A DNA stretch of 64,000 nucleotides from Leptospira semungkisensis (lineage in GTDB: Bacteria > Spirochaetota > Leptospiria > Leptospirales > Leptospiraceae): assembly GCF_004770055.1 (NCBI RefSeq), contig NZ_RQEP01000005.1, positions 372,001-436,000 of the forward strand, written 5' to 3'. Positions 36,468 through 46,591 of the stretch are shown in pieces. The first letter of the stretch is position 1. Each line of letters opens with the position of its first letter. The position numbers and the translations under genes are program-made. Under the pieces are notes generated by a model that saw nothing but the letters and a program-made list of their open reading frames with translations, was not told the DNA's origin and did not search any database.

Positions 36468-38489
36468 TCAAAACTCGGGAGAAACGAATTTAGGTTGGTT
36501 GGCGCGAGGCTGGATCACAAATCTATATTTGCGTTTGGCATTATGCTCCGGATTGTACCAACGGATCTCATAAACCGCCATTCCTTTGCCGGAGTTAGAA
36601 TCTCTTTTTACTTCAAGATCCACTCCTTTATCGTTCACTGCCTCTCCATCTAGGAACAATTCTTTCCAATCTCCAGCTTCTTCTTTGAATTCGATGGAGA
36701 CTAAGTTTTCATGCAAAGAAATTTGAGAAGTTCCTACGTCCTTATATTTGAATACCCAGTATTTTTCCAGATTGGATTCGGCGGGAATGAGCTCCGGTTT
36801 ATCCACAACTTCTCTTTTCCCTTCGGCAGACTTTGCTTCCGGATAACGATCCGATCGATCCAACTCATAATTCCAAGAAGCAGGAAAAGATTCTTTTCCT
36901 CCCACAGCAGGAAGATTCTTAGTCAGGTCCACTAAATGAGCCTGTAAGAATGGTTGTGTGCCTGGTCCGTATAAAGTGTGACCACCTTCATAGTGCTGGC
37001 GCGTATATTCTTCTGGAGTGGTTACATATCCGAAATATCCGTTTGCACAACTGATCACGGATGCATGTTTCACAGAAGAAGCTCCTGATTGAAGTGCAGC
37101 TTCTATGAATCTCTTTCCGGATTCCTTCGTGACTTCGAAAGGCACCGGCAAGAGCAATGTATCAGCAACTCTTACGGATTGAAGAAGTAACTTATGAGGG
37201 AATTTTGCCTTAGGCAATACGATCGGCTGAAGATATTTGAATCCTACAATTCTCTTGTGGCCTTGGCAACCTCCGGTTAAAAACCATCTAGGCCAACCTT
37301 CTGCAAAGAAAGGAAACCAATTCAAGATAGGAGTTTGTCCATCTTCTGCTCCTCCAGTCAAAGCAGTTCCCACATAAGGACGATCGCAAACTTCTGCATC
37401 TCCCATTTTATTGCTCTCGTAAAGATCTACTTCTTTCGTATTGAAAGAAAGATTAGCGTCTCCACTCAAAGAAGAATGCAATGAATCGAAAAGTTCTGCC
37501 GCGCGATAGCCGATAGCTTCTCCTATTCTTCTGGATTCGATGAAACCTTGCATTCCTTCTCTATAATCGGGTGAGTTATCTCCATGAGTGGAATTGTTGA
37601 GGGCGTGAATCGGTTCCCAACTAGGCTTGTAATCCTTGCGGATCTTTGCCTCTACAATTCTTTCCGGATACGCAAACACGTCTGCATTCGTAACTTCCGT
37701 AGAATCAGGCACGGTAGTTCCATGCACTGAAAAAGTGGAGAAGGCTCCGAGAGGTTTAAATCTTCCATCCTTATCTTGAGCATCCACTCGGATCATAACC
37801 AACTCAGGATTGATCGCTCTATATTCGATTTCAGGTTTTAGATCGGAGAAGCCTGAGTTTTTATTCGCTCTATATGCGTCCAAGGAACGGTTTCGGGTAA
37901 GCCCCCAAACGATCGCCTTGCCGGAGGCAATCTTAGCGGGTCTTGCTGTCTTATACGCTTCTTCGACACCCATAGTAAGACGGTTCAATACGAACTCGGT
38001 CCATGCTTTATCGAAGCCAGGTTTATTCGAAGCGAATTCATTATAGAAATCGTTATCATAGAAATTTGCAGGAGCCGAATGAGTATGAGTTCCTGCAAAT
38101 ACAATCCCACCGAAAGAAATATCAGTATTTCCTGCCAAACGTTCCGCGAGCAAATGATGGATCAGCAAAGAACCGGAGAGCAGATCGCTTTGGATCAATA
38201 CAACAGGTTCATTTGCATCTTTTTTAATATAGAAGATCCTAGCATAGATGCGTGTACGAAACCCTTGCTCTGTTTCGGCAAGTTTAGAGTATCCTGCCAA
38301 AGGGAGGCCTGGTGGTGGAGTAAGATCGACTTTCGCGACTCCAGCAACTAAGCCTCTAGTCTTGGATGTGATCTCGGGTTTTTTGTATGCGATTTTATAT
38401 TCGGCGGTACTTCCACAAGAGATCCCTAATAGGATCAAACAGGCGGATATCAAAAGCGGTTGTATATTCTTCACTATTTTCGGGTTCAT
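36468..38489 (-). CDS. Neutral/alkaline ceramidase-family lipoprotein
   Basis: The 673-residue protein starts with a lipobox signal (LILLGISCGS, lipid on Cys25). It follows the neutral ceramidase pattern: VAGVAKVDLTPPPGLPLAGY, VLIQSDLLSGS, FAGTHTHSAPANF with zinc ligands, THGDNSPDYREGMQGF with the likely catalytic Ser, and a C-terminal beta domain. Ceramidases release fatty acid from ceramide or acyl-sphingosine. Here it would sit on a membrane surface. The canonical NxGDVSPN is changed to HGDNSPD. GGAGGGGG precedes the ATG. Confidence 0.85.
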   Translation of the reverse strand: MNPKIVKNIQPLLISACLILLGISCGSTAEYKIAYKKPEITSKTRGLVAGVAKVDLTPPPGLPLAGYSKLAETEQGFRTRIYARIFYIKKDANEPVVLIQSDLLSGSLLIHHLLAERLAGNTDISFGGIVFAGTHTHSAPANFYDNDFYNEFASNKPGFDKAWTEFVLNRLTMGVEEAYKTARPAKIASGKAIVWGLTRNRSLDAYRANKNSGFSDLKPEIEYRAINPELVMIRVDAQDKDGRFKPLGAFSTFSVHGTTVPDSTEVTNADVFAYPERIVEAKIRKDYKPSWEPIHALNNSTHGDNSPDYREGMQGFIESRRIGEAIGYRAAELFDSLHSSLSGDANLSFNTKEVDLYESNKMGDAEVCDRPYVGTALTGGAEDGQTPILNWFPFFAEGWPRWFLTGGCQGHKRIVGFKYLQPIVLPKAKFPHKLLLQSVRVADTLLLPVPFEVTKESGKRFIEAALQSGASSVKHASVISCANGYFGYVTTPEEYTRQHYEGGHTLYGPGTQPFLQAHLVDLTKNLPAVGGKESFPASWNYELDRSDRYPEAKSAEGKREVVDKPELIPAESNLEKYWVFKYKDVGTSQISLHENLVSIEFKEEAGDWKELFLDGEAVNDKGVDLEVKRDSNSGKGMAVYEIRWYNPEHNAKRKYRFVIQPRANQPKFVSPEF

Positions 38490-38760
38490 TCCCCCTCCGG
38501 GAATTCTTTTAAATTGGATCGGCCCTACTTGCTATCAGACAAAGCCATTCACTGCAAGAAGTTTCGAGTAAATGGAAGAATAACAGGTGGGTCTTACAAA
38601 CGAATTATATTCTTCATAAACCGCCCAAATTTCGTCAGTGATCGGATCGGGATAAATATAGTCACCTAGCGATAGGAGGAGCTAGAACAATTCTAATTTT
38701 CTATAAGCAAATCCGAAAGATAAGGGCCTAAAAATGTTTTTCCTTAAGGACCGAGGTGAA

Positions 38761-38811
38761 ATGATGGCCCCAAACCCTTATGTCCCAATCGAAAACAACC
38801 CCTCTCTATGA
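38761..38811 (+). other. Possible short upstream ORF overlapping the gcvT start
   Basis: ATG 38761 opens 16 codons ([16 protein letters not shown]) ending at TGA 38809-38811. It has AAGGA 10 bases upstream. The gcvT ATG at 38780 lies inside it in another frame and lacks its own Shine-Dalgarno. It could couple or tune gcvT translation. There is no sign that the peptide itself is functional. Confidence 0.35.
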
Positions 38812-39895
38812 GGTTCATAAATCTCTAGGTGCCAAAATGATCCCCTTCGGAGGCTGGGACATGCCTGTGCAATACTCAGGCATTATCGCAGAGCATACTG
38901 CGACAAGAGAAGCAGCTGGATTGTTCGATGTTTCTCACATGGGTGAGATCTTTATAGAAGGAGATCCAAAGATCATTTTAGATTTTCTGGAATCCGTTAC
39001 TTGTAATTCCGTTTCTTCTCTTACCGATGGGCAGGTGCAATACAATGCGATCATCAACCGGAACGGCGGACTCGTGGATGATATCACTCTCTATCGATTC
39101 AATGATCAAAAATATATGATCTGTGCAAACGCTTCCAATGTGGATGCCGTTTACGAATATCTAAAACCTATTTTTCCTAAGTCTGGCGCAAAGTTAGAGA
39201 ACCAAAGTGCGAATTGGCATCAGATCGCAATCCAAGGACCTAAGGCAGACGAGATACTTTCTTCTTATCTTAAGTCCGACCTAAGCAAGATCGGATATTA
39301 TAAATTTATACTATTTCCTTTTAATGGAGAAGAGGTCATTCTTTCCAGAACCGGTTATACGGGAGAAGACGGATTCGAGATCTATAGTTCCAACGTAACC
39401 GGAGTCAAACTCTGGAAAGAACTTCTGGAACACGGAAAAGAGAAAGGACTCCTTCCGGTAGGTCTTGGAGCGAGAGATACACTTAGGATCGAAGCAAAAT
39501 ATCCTCTCTACGGACATGAATTAGATGATACACGCAGCCCCGTTCAGTCCGGGATCGGCTGGATCGTAAAAGAAAAAACGGTAACCTACCCTCATTACGA
39601 CAAGATCATCCAAGAGAAGAAAGAAGGAACCGAGCAAAGAATCGTTGGCTTCGAACTACAAGAAGCAGGAGTTCCCAGAGAGAATATGCCTGTTCTGGAT
39701 TCCCAAGGAAAGAATATTGGGATCACCACTTCCGGCACTTTTTCTCCCAGCCTAAAGAAAGGAATAGGCCTTGCACTGATCGACTGCAAAAAGATCAATC
39801 ATGGAGAATCCATACAGATTGAAATCCGAGGGCAGGCAAAATCGGCGATCGTATTCACGAAATCATTTATTCCGGGAAGCATTCGGAAAAATTAA
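38780..39895 (+). CDS. gcvT: Glycine cleavage system T protein (aminomethyltransferase)
   Basis: The 371-residue protein takes the aminomethyl group from lipoyl-GcvH and passes the methylene to tetrahydrofolate, releasing ammonia. It has [64 protein letters not shown] and [20 protein letters not shown]. It is first of the gcvT-gcvH-gcvP operon. No glycine riboswitch is visible in the 290 bases upstream. ATG 38780 has no good Shine-Dalgarno. Confidence 0.95.
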   Translation: MSQSKTTPLYEVHKSLGAKMIPFGGWDMPVQYSGIIAEHTATREAAGLFDVSHMGEIFIEGDPKIILDFLESVTCNSVSSLTDGQVQYNAIINRNGGLVDDITLYRFNDQKYMICANASNVDAVYEYLKPIFPKSGAKLENQSANWHQIAIQGPKADEILSSYLKSDLSKIGYYKFILFPFNGEEVILSRTGYTGEDGFEIYSSNVTGVKLWKELLEHGKEKGLLPVGLGARDTLRIEAKYPLYGHELDDTRSPVQSGIGWIVKEKTVTYPHYDKIIQEKKEGTEQRIVGFELQEAGVPRENMPVLDSQGKNIGITTSGTFSPSLKKGIGLALIDCKKINHGESIQIEIRGQAKSAIVFTKSFIPGSIRKN

Positions 39896-39910
39896 TATAA
39901 GGATCTACAA

Positions 39911-40303
39911 ATGGCAGTAACTAACGCACCTCCAGGATATCGTTTCACTGAAAAACACGAGTGGGTAAAAGTGGAAGGCGATACGGCTTTAATCGGTATT
40001 TCGGACTATGCCCAAGGAGCATTGGGAGATATCGTATTCGTGGATCTTCCGAAAGTTGGTAAGACCATTAAACAATTCGATACATTCGGAACAATCGAAT
40101 CCGTAAAGGCCGCAGAGGATCTTTATGCTCCCATTAGCGGAGAAGTCGTCGAAGTAAACGCAAACCTTGCTAAAAATCCTGCCGAAGTGAATTCGGATCC
40201 GTTCGGAGCCTGGATGATCCGAGTCAAAGGAATAGATAAAGCACAAGCCGAGAAGCTATTGGATCCAGAATCCTATAGAGAGCTTGTCAGCAAATTGGAT
40301 TAG
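39911..40303 (+). CDS. gcvH: Glycine cleavage system H protein
   Basis: The 130-residue lipoyl carrier shuttles the aminomethyl intermediate between GcvP, GcvT and the lipoamide dehydrogenase. Lys66 in [15 protein letters not shown] is the lipoylation site. The fold-defining [20 protein letters not shown] is at the start. It lies 15 bases after gcvT and 9 before gcvP. No lipoamide dehydrogenase gene is in the window. Confidence 0.96.
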   Translation: MAVTNAPPGYRFTEKHEWVKVEGDTALIGISDYAQGALGDIVFVDLPKVGKTIKQFDTFGTIESVKAAEDLYAPISGEVVEVNANLAKNPAEVNSDPFGAWMIRVKGIDKAQAEKLLDPESYRELVSKLD

Positions 40304-40312
40304 GAAAATAGA

Positions 40313-43201
40313 ATGAGCACAGCTACCTGGAAAGAACCCGGCAAACAGAATGAAATGAAGAATACACTCGATCCTTTAGATACTTTTCCGCGCCGCCATA
40401 TTGGGCCGGATCCGGATCAAATCCAGGACATGCTCTCTGTTCTTGGTCTTTCTAGTCTAGACGAATTAGTATCTAAATCCGTTCCGGAAGGGATCCGTCT
40501 CAGCCAACCTTTAGATCTTCCTAAAGCTTCTACAGAAAGAAGGATCCTGCAAGATTTAAAGAAGATCGCGTCTAAGAACAAGCTATTCAGATCTTATATC
40601 GGAACAGGATACCAAGCCAGCGTTCTGCCTGGTGTGATCCAAAGAAATATTTTAGAGAATCCGGGTTGGTATACTGCATACACTCCGTATCAGGCCGAAA
40701 TTTCCCAAGGAAGATTAGAGGCACTTCTGAATTTCCAAACCATGATCATGGATCTGACTGGTCTGGAAATCTCCAATGCTTCTCTTTTGGATGAAGCAAC
40801 TGCAGCTGCAGAAGCAGTGTTTCTCGCATTCGGAGTTCGCAAGAATGAAACTTCAAAGCTACTCTTTATCTCCGAACTCTGTCATCCGCAAACCATAGAC
40901 GTGGTTCGCACTAGAGCTCTTCCTCTTGGAATAGAAGTAAAAGTAGGAAGCCATCTCAAAGCGGAATTGAACGAAGACTATTTTGCGGTCTTAGTTCAAT
41001 ATCCAGGAACGGAAGGTAGTGTTTATAATTACGAGTCCTTCTTCCAATTAGCTCATAACCTAGGAGCCGTTACAATCTGTGCCGCGGACTTGCTTGCTCT
41101 TACCGTATTAAAAGCTCCAGGAGAATTCGGAGCGGACGTAGCAGTGGGAAGTTCTCAAAGATTCGGACTTCCTTATGGATTCGGCGGACCTCACGCAGGT
41201 TACTTTGCTACCAAAGATGAATTCAAAAGAAACATGCCAGGCAGACTCGTAGGAGTTTCTAAAGATAGCCAAGGCAATCCGGGACTTAGACTCTCTTTGC
41301 AAACCAGAGAACAGCATATTCGTAGAGACAAGGCTACTTCTAATATTTGCACAGCTCAGGTCCTACTTGCAGTGCTTTCTTCCATGTACGCTGTATATCA
41401 CGGTCCCAAAGGATTAAAGGAGATCGCTCTTAGAATCCATAGATTGACCGAAGTTCTCGCAAAGAACTTGGAAAAACTAGGAGTGCAGGTAGAGAACAAA
41501 ACGTATTTTGATACTCTAGTCTTAAATCTGGGAGCAAAAGCAAAGAATACGATCGATGCAGCCGCTCTGAAAGGGATCAACTTCAAAGTCTTGGACAAAG
41601 AAAGAGTTTCCATTGCCTTGGACGAAACTGTCGAAGTATCCGATCTCGAAGATATTCTTTCTGTTTTCGGATCAGCCAAGATCGATTTATCCGTAGAGGC
41701 AGTATCTATTCCGAACGAATTCCTAAGAACTTCAGAATATTTAACTCATCCAGTCTTCAATTCTCATCATACAGAAACCAAGATGTTGCGATATATTAGA
41801 AAATTGGAATCTAGAGATCTTTCTCTTACCACTTCTATGATCCCTCTTGGGTCCTGCACAATGAAGCTGAATGCGACCGTCGAAATGTTCCCGGTTACTT
41901 GGCCTGAATTTTCCAATATTCACCCATTCGCACCTGTAGATCAAACCGAAGGATACAGAATCGTTTTCCAACAATTAGAGTCTTGGCTTTCTCAGGTTAC
42001 CGGATTCCCAGGAATTTCTCTTCAACCGAACGCAGGTTCTCAAGGGGAATATGCGGGGCTTCTTGCCATCCGAAACTACCATATTAGTAGAGGAGAAGCT
42101 GATAGAAATATTTGTCTGATCCCTATCTCGGCTCATGGAACCAATCCGGCGTCCGCTGCAATGGTAGGATTCAAGGTAGTTGTAGTTGCTTGCGATAGCG
42201 AAGGGAATGTGGACTTGGACGATCTCAAAGCCAAGGCAAAAGAGCATTCTAAAGACTTAGCTGCATTGATGGTTACCTACCCTTCTACCCACGGAGTATA
42301 TGAAGAATCCATAAAGGAAATCTGTGCAATCGTTCATGAGAACGGAGGCCAGGTTTATATGGATGGAGCGAACATGAACGCTCAGGTTGGAATTACAAGA
42401 CCTGCCTCTATCGGAGCGGATGTTTGCCATCTCAATCTTCATAAAACATTCTGCATTCCTCACGGAGGAGGAGGACCTGGAGTCGGACCGATCGGAGTCG
42501 CTGAACATCTGAAGCCTTTCCTACCTGGACACCCTTTGGTAGATAACGGAACAGGTAATGAGCATAGTGCTGTTTCCGCAGCTCCTTGGGGAAGCGCGAG
42601 CATTCTTCTGATCTCTTGGGTCTATATAGCTCTCTTAGGAACAGAAGGCTTGGAACAATCAACAAAGGCTGCCATTCTGAACGCGAACTATATCGCAAAA
42701 CGATTGGAGAACTACTTCCCGGTTTTATATAAAGGAAAGAACGGATTCGTAGCTCACGAATGTATCTTAGATGTTCGTCCTTTCAAAAAGAATTCCGGGA
42801 TCGAAGTAGAAGACGTAGCAAAACGTTTGATGGATTACGGCTTCCACGCGCCTACAATGTCTTTCCCAGTTCCGGGAACTCTAATGATAGAACCTACCGA
42901 ATCCGAATCCCAAGAAGAATTGGATCGTTTCTGCGATGCAATGATCCTCATTCACTCCGAGATCAAGGAGATCGAAGAAGGTAAAGCGGATCCGAAGGAT
43001 AATCCTCTCAAGAATTCTCCTCACACTTCTGCGATGGTTATCTCTGACTCCTGGAACCATTCCTACTCAAGAGAAAAAGCTGCGTATCCCGCACCTTGGA
43101 CCAAAGAGCATAAGTTCTGGCCTTATGTAGGAAGAATAGACAATGTCTATGGAGACCGTAACCTCGTTTGTTCCTGTTTACCTTTAGAAGATTACGTATA
43201 A
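40313..43201 (+). CDS. gcvP: Glycine dehydrogenase (decarboxylating), P protein
   Basis: The 962-residue single-chain P protein decarboxylates glycine with pyridoxal phosphate. The N-terminal half has [33 protein letters not shown] and [20 protein letters not shown]. The C-terminal half carries the PLP Lys711 in [19 protein letters not shown]. Length matches the fused form found in E. coli rather than the two-gene form. AGGAAA precedes the ATG. A strong terminator follows. Confidence 0.97.
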   Translation: MSTATWKEPGKQNEMKNTLDPLDTFPRRHIGPDPDQIQDMLSVLGLSSLDELVSKSVPEGIRLSQPLDLPKASTERRILQDLKKIASKNKLFRSYIGTGYQASVLPGVIQRNILENPGWYTAYTPYQAEISQGRLEALLNFQTMIMDLTGLEISNASLLDEATAAAEAVFLAFGVRKNETSKLLFISELCHPQTIDVVRTRALPLGIEVKVGSHLKAELNEDYFAVLVQYPGTEGSVYNYESFFQLAHNLGAVTICAADLLALTVLKAPGEFGADVAVGSSQRFGLPYGFGGPHAGYFATKDEFKRNMPGRLVGVSKDSQGNPGLRLSLQTREQHIRRDKATSNICTAQVLLAVLSSMYAVYHGPKGLKEIALRIHRLTEVLAKNLEKLGVQVENKTYFDTLVLNLGAKAKNTIDAAALKGINFKVLDKERVSIALDETVEVSDLEDILSVFGSAKIDLSVEAVSIPNEFLRTSEYLTHPVFNSHHTETKMLRYIRKLESRDLSLTTSMIPLGSCTMKLNATVEMFPVTWPEFSNIHPFAPVDQTEGYRIVFQQLESWLSQVTGFPGISLQPNAGSQGEYAGLLAIRNYHISRGEADRNICLIPISAHGTNPASAAMVGFKVVVVACDSEGNVDLDDLKAKAKEHSKDLAALMVTYPSTHGVYEESIKEICAIVHENGGQVYMDGANMNAQVGITRPASIGADVCHLNLHKTFCIPHGGGGPGVGPIGVAEHLKPFLPGHPLVDNGTGNEHSAVSAAPWGSASILLISWVYIALLGTEGLEQSTKAAILNANYIAKRLENYFPVLYKGKNGFVAHECILDVRPFKKNSGIEVEDVAKRLMDYGFHAPTMSFPVPGTLMIEPTESESQEELDRFCDAMILIHSEIKEIEEGKADPKDNPLKNSPHTSAMVISDSWNHSYSREKAAYPAPWTKEHKFWPYVGRIDNVYGDRNLVCSCLPLEDYV

Positions 43202-43227
43202 TTACGTTTTTTGAATGCGGGTAAAAT

Positions 43228-43262
43228 AAAAAAGACCGGGGTTTTGCTCCGGTCTTTTTTTT
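43228..43262. terminator. Bidirectional terminator after the gcv operon
   Basis: AAAAAAGACCGG (43228-43239) pairs with CCGGTCTTTTTT (43249-43260) around GGTTTTGCT. T runs stand on both sides, so it serves gcvP and the convergent Lys-rich gene. Confidence 0.92.
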
Positions 43263-43285
43263 GAGAAGAAGTAACTATAGAAGGA

Positions 43286-43813
43286 TCAGTCGTCCTTTTT
43301 CTTCTTCTTAGATTTCTTGGACTTTTTAGAATCGTCATCGTCGTCTTTCTTAGACTTTTTCGACTTCTTTTCCTTTTTAGATTCTTTGTCGTCGTCTTCA
43401 TCTTTATCCTTTTTGGATTTTTTAGACTTCTTCTTAGAATCGTCATCATCGTCCTTATCTTTTTCTTTCTTAGCCTTCTTAGATTCCTTTACGTCCTCGT
43501 CCTTATCCTTCTTGGATTTCTTTTTGGACTCGTGCTCATCGGAATCTTCTTCCTTATCTTTTTTGGTCTTTTTGACCGCATGGTTCTCGCCGGAGGCTTT
43601 ACCAGGCTTTGCACGACAATATGCGTTTACATTTGTACCATCTTGTTTCGTATAACCGGAAACCCAAGTGCAATCAGAATCGGATTCGCACTGGCCTTTG
43701 GATAAACCTTGGCATTGGGATTCTGCAGAGACCTGCCCCCAGCTAAAAACTAATGCGCCGGCAAAAAGCAGACTAACGATGAATTTGGAAAGATATATCG
43801 ATCTACGATACAT
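43286..43813 (-). CDS. Secreted Cys-containing protein with long Lys/Asp/Ser-rich tail
   Basis: The 175-residue protein has a signal peptide (FIVSLLFAGALVFSWGQVSA). A small Cys domain of about 40 residues follows, with four Cys in CQGLSKGQCESDSDC and YCRAK. The last 100 residues are almost only Lys, Asp, Glu and Ser in repeats such as SKKSKKDKDEDDD, ending KKKKKDD. Function is unknown. The tail is disordered and highly charged; it might bind metal, polyanions or peptidoglycan, which is a guess. AGGAG lies 8 bases before the ATG. Confidence 0.75.
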   Translation of the reverse strand: MYRRSIYLSKFIVSLLFAGALVFSWGQVSAESQCQGLSKGQCESDSDCTWVSGYTKQDGTNVNAYCRAKPGKASGENHAVKKTKKDKEEDSDEHESKKKSKKDKDEDVKESKKAKKEKDKDDDDDSKKKSKKSKKDKDEDDDKESKKEKKSKKSKKDDDDDSKKSKKSKKKKKDD

Positions 43814-44389
43814 TCAGTTCGCTCCTACTGAAATATGTGCGGCAAAGATGCGCATATCCTCGGAATTTGCGATCCTGAAATTTGTTTTGAGGAAAAATAT
43901 TTACCTAAAGCGTTTTAGTGAGCTTTAGTTCATAAGGAATGAGAGTATATTTGAAAATGATGATATACAATGGGACGTAAAAAGGTGGGTCGGGAGGGGA
44001 ATTCCTCCCGACCAAGCACAGTCAGGAATCAACCGCCATAGTACGTTAACAGGAACCTTAACTTAGAACCTTTCGTCCATCCAATCTAACTTTACTTCCC
44101 GGGTTCCTAGATTTGGAAGCGAACGGAATTCTACTATCACCTATCCTACTCGTCAAGCCGACAAAATAAAACTAAGGCATTTTTTGGAAAAAAATTTCAG
44201 GTGTCTTTCAAACGAGCATTTTTTTCGAACACTCGCTATTCATCCGTTTTATAAACTGTAAGTACATTCGCAAAATCTAATCTTTCTTAGAAATTACGGC
44301 AGGAATTTGGAAAGAAATTATTAAGTTGGAAGGCAAAGGAACTGGCCCAGGCTCCCATTTTGGAAGGCGTCTAAAGAGTTCGGTAGAAA
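43814..44389. other. Gene-poor stretch with one strong inverted repeat
   Basis: No credible gene lies here on either strand. It is AT-rich in its right half (runs of T and A at 44180-44240). A 10-bp perfect inverted repeat, GGTCGGGAGG (43988-43997) with CCTCCCGACC (44004-44013), has CACCTTTTTACG after it in the minus direction. The left end should hold the promoter of the Lys-rich gene. I found no tRNA arms. Confidence 0.5.
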
Positions 44390-44420
44390 TAAAAAAGGCC
44401 GGAAGAATTCCGGCCTTTGA
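44390..44420 (-). terminator. Terminator of the 5S rRNA gene
   Basis: AAAGGCCGGAA and TTCCGGCCTTT form a perfect stem with a short loop. In the minus direction it is followed by a T run (the A run at 44390-44396). It lies just past the 3' end of the 5S gene. Confidence 0.88.
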
Positions 44421-44433
44421 TGATTGCTTAGAA

Positions 44434-44550
<117 letters not shown>

Positions 44551-44561
44551 AATCTACAGCC

Positions 44562-44590
44562 AGTATTTCCGGCTGAGCTCGCCTGTCCAA
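44562..44590 (-). promoter_or_regulatory. Candidate 5S rRNA promoter
   Basis: On the minus strand TTGGAC (44590-44585) and AATACT (44567-44562) are 17 bases apart. The expected start falls about 5 bases before the mature 5S 5' end. The -35 box is identical to that proposed for fcpA. The -10 box is only a moderate match. Confidence 0.5.
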
Positions 44591-44675
44591 CCATTTTTAA
44601 CGATAAGATCCGAATTTTAAAAAACCGGGACAAAAAAGTTTTCCCGATCCGAAACCGAGGGCAGATTCTCGGAGA

Positions 44676-45062
44676 ATGAAATCATTCTCTATCGTTCTGA
44701 TCTTAGTTTTCTCTTTTCTCAATCTAACCTGCGGAAGCGGGCAAACTAAGAAAGAAGAAGTTCCTAAACCGATTCTTCCGAGTCCGGAAATGAAAACCTT
44801 TGCCGACTCCTATTGGAGCCAAAAATGTTCCGCCTGTCATGGGACGAACGGTATCCCCGATCCGAATCTAAACCCAGCTCCTCGAAAATTCGGGACATTC
44901 GGAATGAAGATGGGCTTCTTCTTTGGGGGGAATAAGATGAGAGCCGGAATTTTTAGGACCATCCGCGATGGAAAGAACCAAGCCATGCCTTCTTTTTCGA
45001 AAGAACTTACTGAGGATCAAATCTGGGCTTTGGTAGATAAGATAGAAAGACTACCGAATTAA
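44676..45062 (+). CDS. Lipoprotein cytochrome c
   Basis: The 128-residue protein has a lipobox (SFLNLTCGS, lipid at Cys19). A single class I haem c domain follows: CSACHGTNG binds haem, and the Met in QAMPSF is the probable sixth ligand. DQIWALVDKIERLP is the usual C-terminal helix. It would carry electrons at the periplasmic membrane face. It is divergent from the 5S gene and ends 4 bases inside the convergent transglycosylase gene. Confidence 0.9.
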   Translation: MKSFSIVLILVFSFLNLTCGSGQTKKEEVPKPILPSPEMKTFADSYWSQKCSACHGTNGIPDPNLNPAPRKFGTFGMKMGFFFGGNKMRAGIFRTIRDGKNQAMPSFSKELTEDQIWALVDKIERLPN

Positions 45063-45703
45063 TATTGGCCTGCTAAGGACCGGACCTCGTTTCTTGAATA
45101 CGCGTCCGGTTTTTTTAAAATCTGAACGAGCGCCTTGAATTCTCTCAATTCCAAATTTCCGGGAGGCTTTCCGAAATAATAGTTCGAGGATTTAAAGATT
45201 CCATTCAAGCCTCTTCCCCAGTATACAAGATTTACGTAATATTCCAAAACCCCTTTCTTGCCCAACTCTTCGTCCAAACTTTGAGCAATTCTGATCTCTT
45301 TTAACTTTCGGGTCAAGGTCTTGTCTCTGGAAAGGAATAAGGTTCTCGCCAATTGCTGGTCTATCGTGCTTGCTCCTCTTAACTTCCGGAACAATAGAAC
45401 TGTCTGTCCAATCGCGGATTGTATATCTGCTAAAGAATACCCTCTATGTCTATAGAATCTAGAATCCTCCACTTCTACCAAGTATTCTAAGCTACCTGCA
45501 GGAAGTTCGTCCAATCGAACCCAATCTCTTTCGAGAGGGACAGATTCTAAATTTTCGGGTAAATAAACGAGTTTGTTCTCTTGGAATAAGATCCGTTTTT
45601 CAGGAAAGGTTTGGTAATACACCAGAAGAAGAAAACAGAGCACCAAAACACTTCGAATTCCAGCGGAGATCCATTTATGAAAATAATGATCTGTTTCTTT
45701 CAT
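45059..45703 (-). CDS. mtgA: Monofunctional peptidoglycan glycosyltransferase (GT51)
   Basis: The 214-residue protein has one N-terminal membrane helix (SVLVLCFLLLVYYQTF) and a GT51 domain. The catalytic Glu lies in VEDSRFYRHRGYS, then GASTIDQQLARTLFLS, the second motif RKLKEIRIAQSLDEEL, and YYVNLVYWGRGLNGI. It polymerises glycan strands from lipid II. No transpeptidase domain follows, so it is of MtgA type. It starts 1 base after the RibD-reductase stop. Confidence 0.92.
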   Translation of the reverse strand: MKETDHYFHKWISAGIRSVLVLCFLLLVYYQTFPEKRILFQENKLVYLPENLESVPLERDWVRLDELPAGSLEYLVEVEDSRFYRHRGYSLADIQSAIGQTVLLFRKLRGASTIDQQLARTLFLSRDKTLTRKLKEIRIAQSLDEELGKKGVLEYYVNLVYWGRGLNGIFKSSNYYFGKPPGNLELREFKALVQILKKPDAYSRNEVRSLAGQY

Positions 45704-45704
45704 T

Positions 45705-46367
45705 TCACAGAGAGTTTTCTTTTCGATCGTACACTAAGAAAATTTCCTGCCCGAGAGATTCACAAGATGCAAGACTCCAGTTCTCTCGATCGAAATCGGA
45801 ATACTCGAAGACACCTCCGGTAATCGAAGGCAGATCCGATTTTCCTATCATGAAAGGAACAATTGTCAGATAAAGACGATTCACCAGATCTTTTCGAAAG
45901 AAGGAATCGTTCAATCTCGGTCCTCCTTCCAATAATACTTTTTTATAACCCCGAGAAGCAAGCTCGCTTAAGACCTCGTCAGGCTCCAGATCTTCTCCAT
46001 GTAAAGGAACGATCTCCGCGAGTTCGGAAAGATTTGCTCGCACTTCCTCTTCGTTTTTGGTTAGGCAGAATAAAAGAGGTGGAACTTTAGAAAATTGGAA
46101 TACTTTTCTATCTTCTGGAAGAGTTCCACTTCGGACAAGAAGAACAGGTCTCGGTTCTTTCTCTGCTTCGACATATCGAAGATGAGTCACCGGGTCGTCA
46201 TTCAAAAGGCTGTTCTTGCCCAAGATCAATGCATCCGCTTCGGCGCGGATCTCGTCCATTCTTCGCTTATCATTTCTGGAAGAAAGCCCATACCATTTTC
46301 CGTCCGGACGACAGACTTTTCCGTCCAGGGTCATTGCCATATTTACGAATAAAAAAGGGAATTTCAT
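45705..46367 (-). CDS. RibD-type reductase domain protein
   Basis: The 220-residue protein equals the C-terminal reductase domain of RibD alone. It has NMAMTLDGKVCRPDGKWYGL, ADALILGKNSLLNDDP, ASRGYKKVLLEGGPRLN, and the end VNRLYLTIVPFMIG. In riboflavin synthesis this reductase converts the 5-amino-uracil ribosyl intermediate; the deaminase half is missing. It may be a second, stand-alone reductase or act on another pterin/uracil substrate. It overlaps the BFD gene by 4 bases. Confidence 0.85.
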   Translation of the reverse strand: MKFPFLFVNMAMTLDGKVCRPDGKWYGLSSRNDKRRMDEIRAEADALILGKNSLLNDDPVTHLRYVEAEKEPRPVLLVRSGTLPEDRKVFQFSKVPPLLFCLTKNEEEVRANLSELAEIVPLHGEDLEPDEVLSELASRGYKKVLLEGGPRLNDSFFRKDLVNRLYLTIVPFMIGKSDLPSITGGVFEYSDFDRENWSLASCESLGQEIFLVYDRKENSL

Positions 46368-46591
46368 TGGGCCTTGGAAGCCAATGTATCAGAAAGCAAT
46401 TTGGTGACCCTACTTCTACAAGTGCCGCAGCCGGTGCAACAGTATGTGTCCCTCATTAATTTTCCCAAAGTGTCGTTACCTCTTCTGATAGAAGAAACGA
46501 TATCTTCTTCCGACACTTGGTTACAAACGCAAACCTTTCTAGGTCGCATTAGCGCATTGAGGTCTATCTGACTGAAGTCTGAGGAGTTCAT
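46364..46591 (-). CDS. BFD-like [2Fe-2S]-binding protein
   Basis: The 75-residue protein has the four Cys of bacterioferritin-associated ferredoxins and NirB/NasB-type Fer2_BFD domains: KVCVCNQVSEEDI, then CCTGCGTCRSRV. It should hold a [2Fe-2S] cluster. No bacterioferritin gene is near. It is the first gene of a unit with the RibD-type reductase and MtgA, so it could supply electrons to the reductase, though that link is inferred from order only. Confidence 0.85.
   Translation of the reverse strand: MNSSDFSQIDLNALMRPRKVCVCNQVSEEDIVSSIRRGNDTLGKLMRDTYCCTGCGTCRSRVTKLLSDTLASKAQ

Noticed and set aside
38490..38760. Glycine riboswitch before gcvT
   Set aside because: None of the conserved aptamer sequence blocks are visible.
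43317..43655. 112-residue Ser/Phe-rich plus-strand open frame
   Set aside because: It is the antisense image of the Lys/Asp-rich tail; its composition is an artefact of the repeat codons.
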